NCBI GenBank assembly: GCA_023129115.1
Contig: JAGMCR010000002.1
Location: forward strand, 62,001-126,000
Direction: 5' to 3'
DNA: 64,000 bases
From: Candidatus Iainarchaeum sp.
GTDB lineage: Archaea > B1Sed10-29 > WALL01
The notes below the pieces were generated by a model, which saw only the letters and a program-made list of their open reading frames with translations, ran no database searches and was not told the DNA's origin. The position numbers and the translations under genes were made by a program. Shown here piece by piece: positions 63,852 through 64,000 of this stretch (positions within the stretch are counted from its first letter, which is position 1; each line of letters begins with the position of its first letter).

Positions 63852-64000
63852 TTACCTTCCTCTCCCGCCGAACCCCCCCCCAGTGCCAGGGCTCATTCCC
63901 ATGGGGCCAGGGGAAGCCACTTCCTTGAGCTCGCCAGCGGCAAGCTTTTTCGCGTTCTCCTCGACAGTGCCTTCCACGCCAATGAACATCTTCACGCCAA
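63852..64000 (-). CDS. NifX/DUF134-type protein (partial)
   Basis: Open to the edge of the window; only the last 48 codons are here. GVKMFIGVEGTVEENAKKLA is the end of the dinitrogenase iron-molybdenum-cofactor domain, and the Gly-rich tail (MSPGTGGGFGGRGR) is common in small NifX-like proteins. First known gene of the ATPase/CDF operon. Confidence 0.75.
   Translation of the reverse strand, partial: GVKMFIGVEGTVEENAKKLAAGELKEVASPGPMGMSPGTGGGFGGRGR

Noticed and set aside
1..64000. Replication origin or rRNA genes
   Set aside because: No Orc1/Cdc6 gene, no cluster of origin-type repeats and no rRNA sequence noticed.

Overview
The window is chromosomal DNA of an archaeon. The signs are many leaderless genes with a TATA box about 25-27 bases upstream of the start codon, frequent GTG and TTG starts, class III (archaeal type IV pilin-like) signal peptides, an XPD-type Fe-S helicase, NreA, a split GMP synthetase (PP-loop subunit alone) and an intron-containing tRNA-Leu. 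Small compact genes, Cys-rich surface proteins and short pathways would fit a DPANN lineage such as Diapherotrites or Micrarchaeota. That placement is inference; no rRNA or other strong marker is present.

Layout. (1) 1-12.9 kb: core genes: DUF389 membrane protein, XPD helicase, a toxin-antitoxin cluster, NreA, two class III signal-peptide surface proteins (one with over 1000 residues and extreme Cys content), small regulators, a transglutaminase-like protein and an HD phosphohydrolase, ending at a tRNA-Thr(CGT) gene. (2) 12.9-41.1 kb (possibly to 42.1 kb): a long accessory region made of discrete gene units. Each unit ends in a copy of the 3' end of that tRNA-Thr (core CCCTCCCGAGGCTC and variants), all in the same orientation, with foldable inverted repeats on both sides. 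About 18 cores can be read. One unit carries a tyrosine integrase. The others carry single genes or small operons: decayed HicBA, a candidate PD-(D/E)XK nuclease, an isochorismatase-fold pseudoenzyme, a subtilase, a TFB-like protein, a PadR/CrtI/CrtC/UbiA operon, a coiled-coil protein, a free-standing structured RNA, a DUF4143 ATPase, a DNase I-like lipoprotein, an S9 peptidase, lipoproteins, a methyltransferase, AbiE, and a PIN pair. Three units contain no gene at all, only hairpins. (3) 41.1-52.5 kb: ordinary chromosome: GMP synthase subunit B, TauE/SafE, DUF1003, AlkD-like repair protein, two ZIP transporters, a soluble histidine kinase, an EF-Tu-domain protein, an M50-like protease and an NYN nuclease gene with an in-frame TAA. 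(4) 52.5-54.0 kb: a second, smaller copy of the same arrangement, anchored on an intron-containing tRNA-Leu(CAA), with the same hairpin element and an MNT/HEPN toxin-antitoxin pair as cargo. (5) 54-64 kb: a secreted beta-helix protein, a CcdA-thioredoxin fusion, type-4 uracil-DNA glycosylase, an ACT protein, and an operon of two MinD-type ATPases with ferredoxin inserts, a radical SAM enzyme, an MBL hydrolase, a CDF transporter and NifX-like proteins.

The strongest signal is the tRNA-anchored cassette array. It works on paper like an integron (one integrase, many same-oriented cassettes, palindromic junctions, cargo rich in toxin-antitoxin and secreted proteins). However, its recombination core is a tRNA 3' end and I do not see the bacterial attC consensus pair. 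The reuse of the same structured element at two different tRNA genes, with compensatory base changes in its hairpins, argues that the structure is selected. All functional statements come from reading the sequence by eye; no database search or folding program was run.
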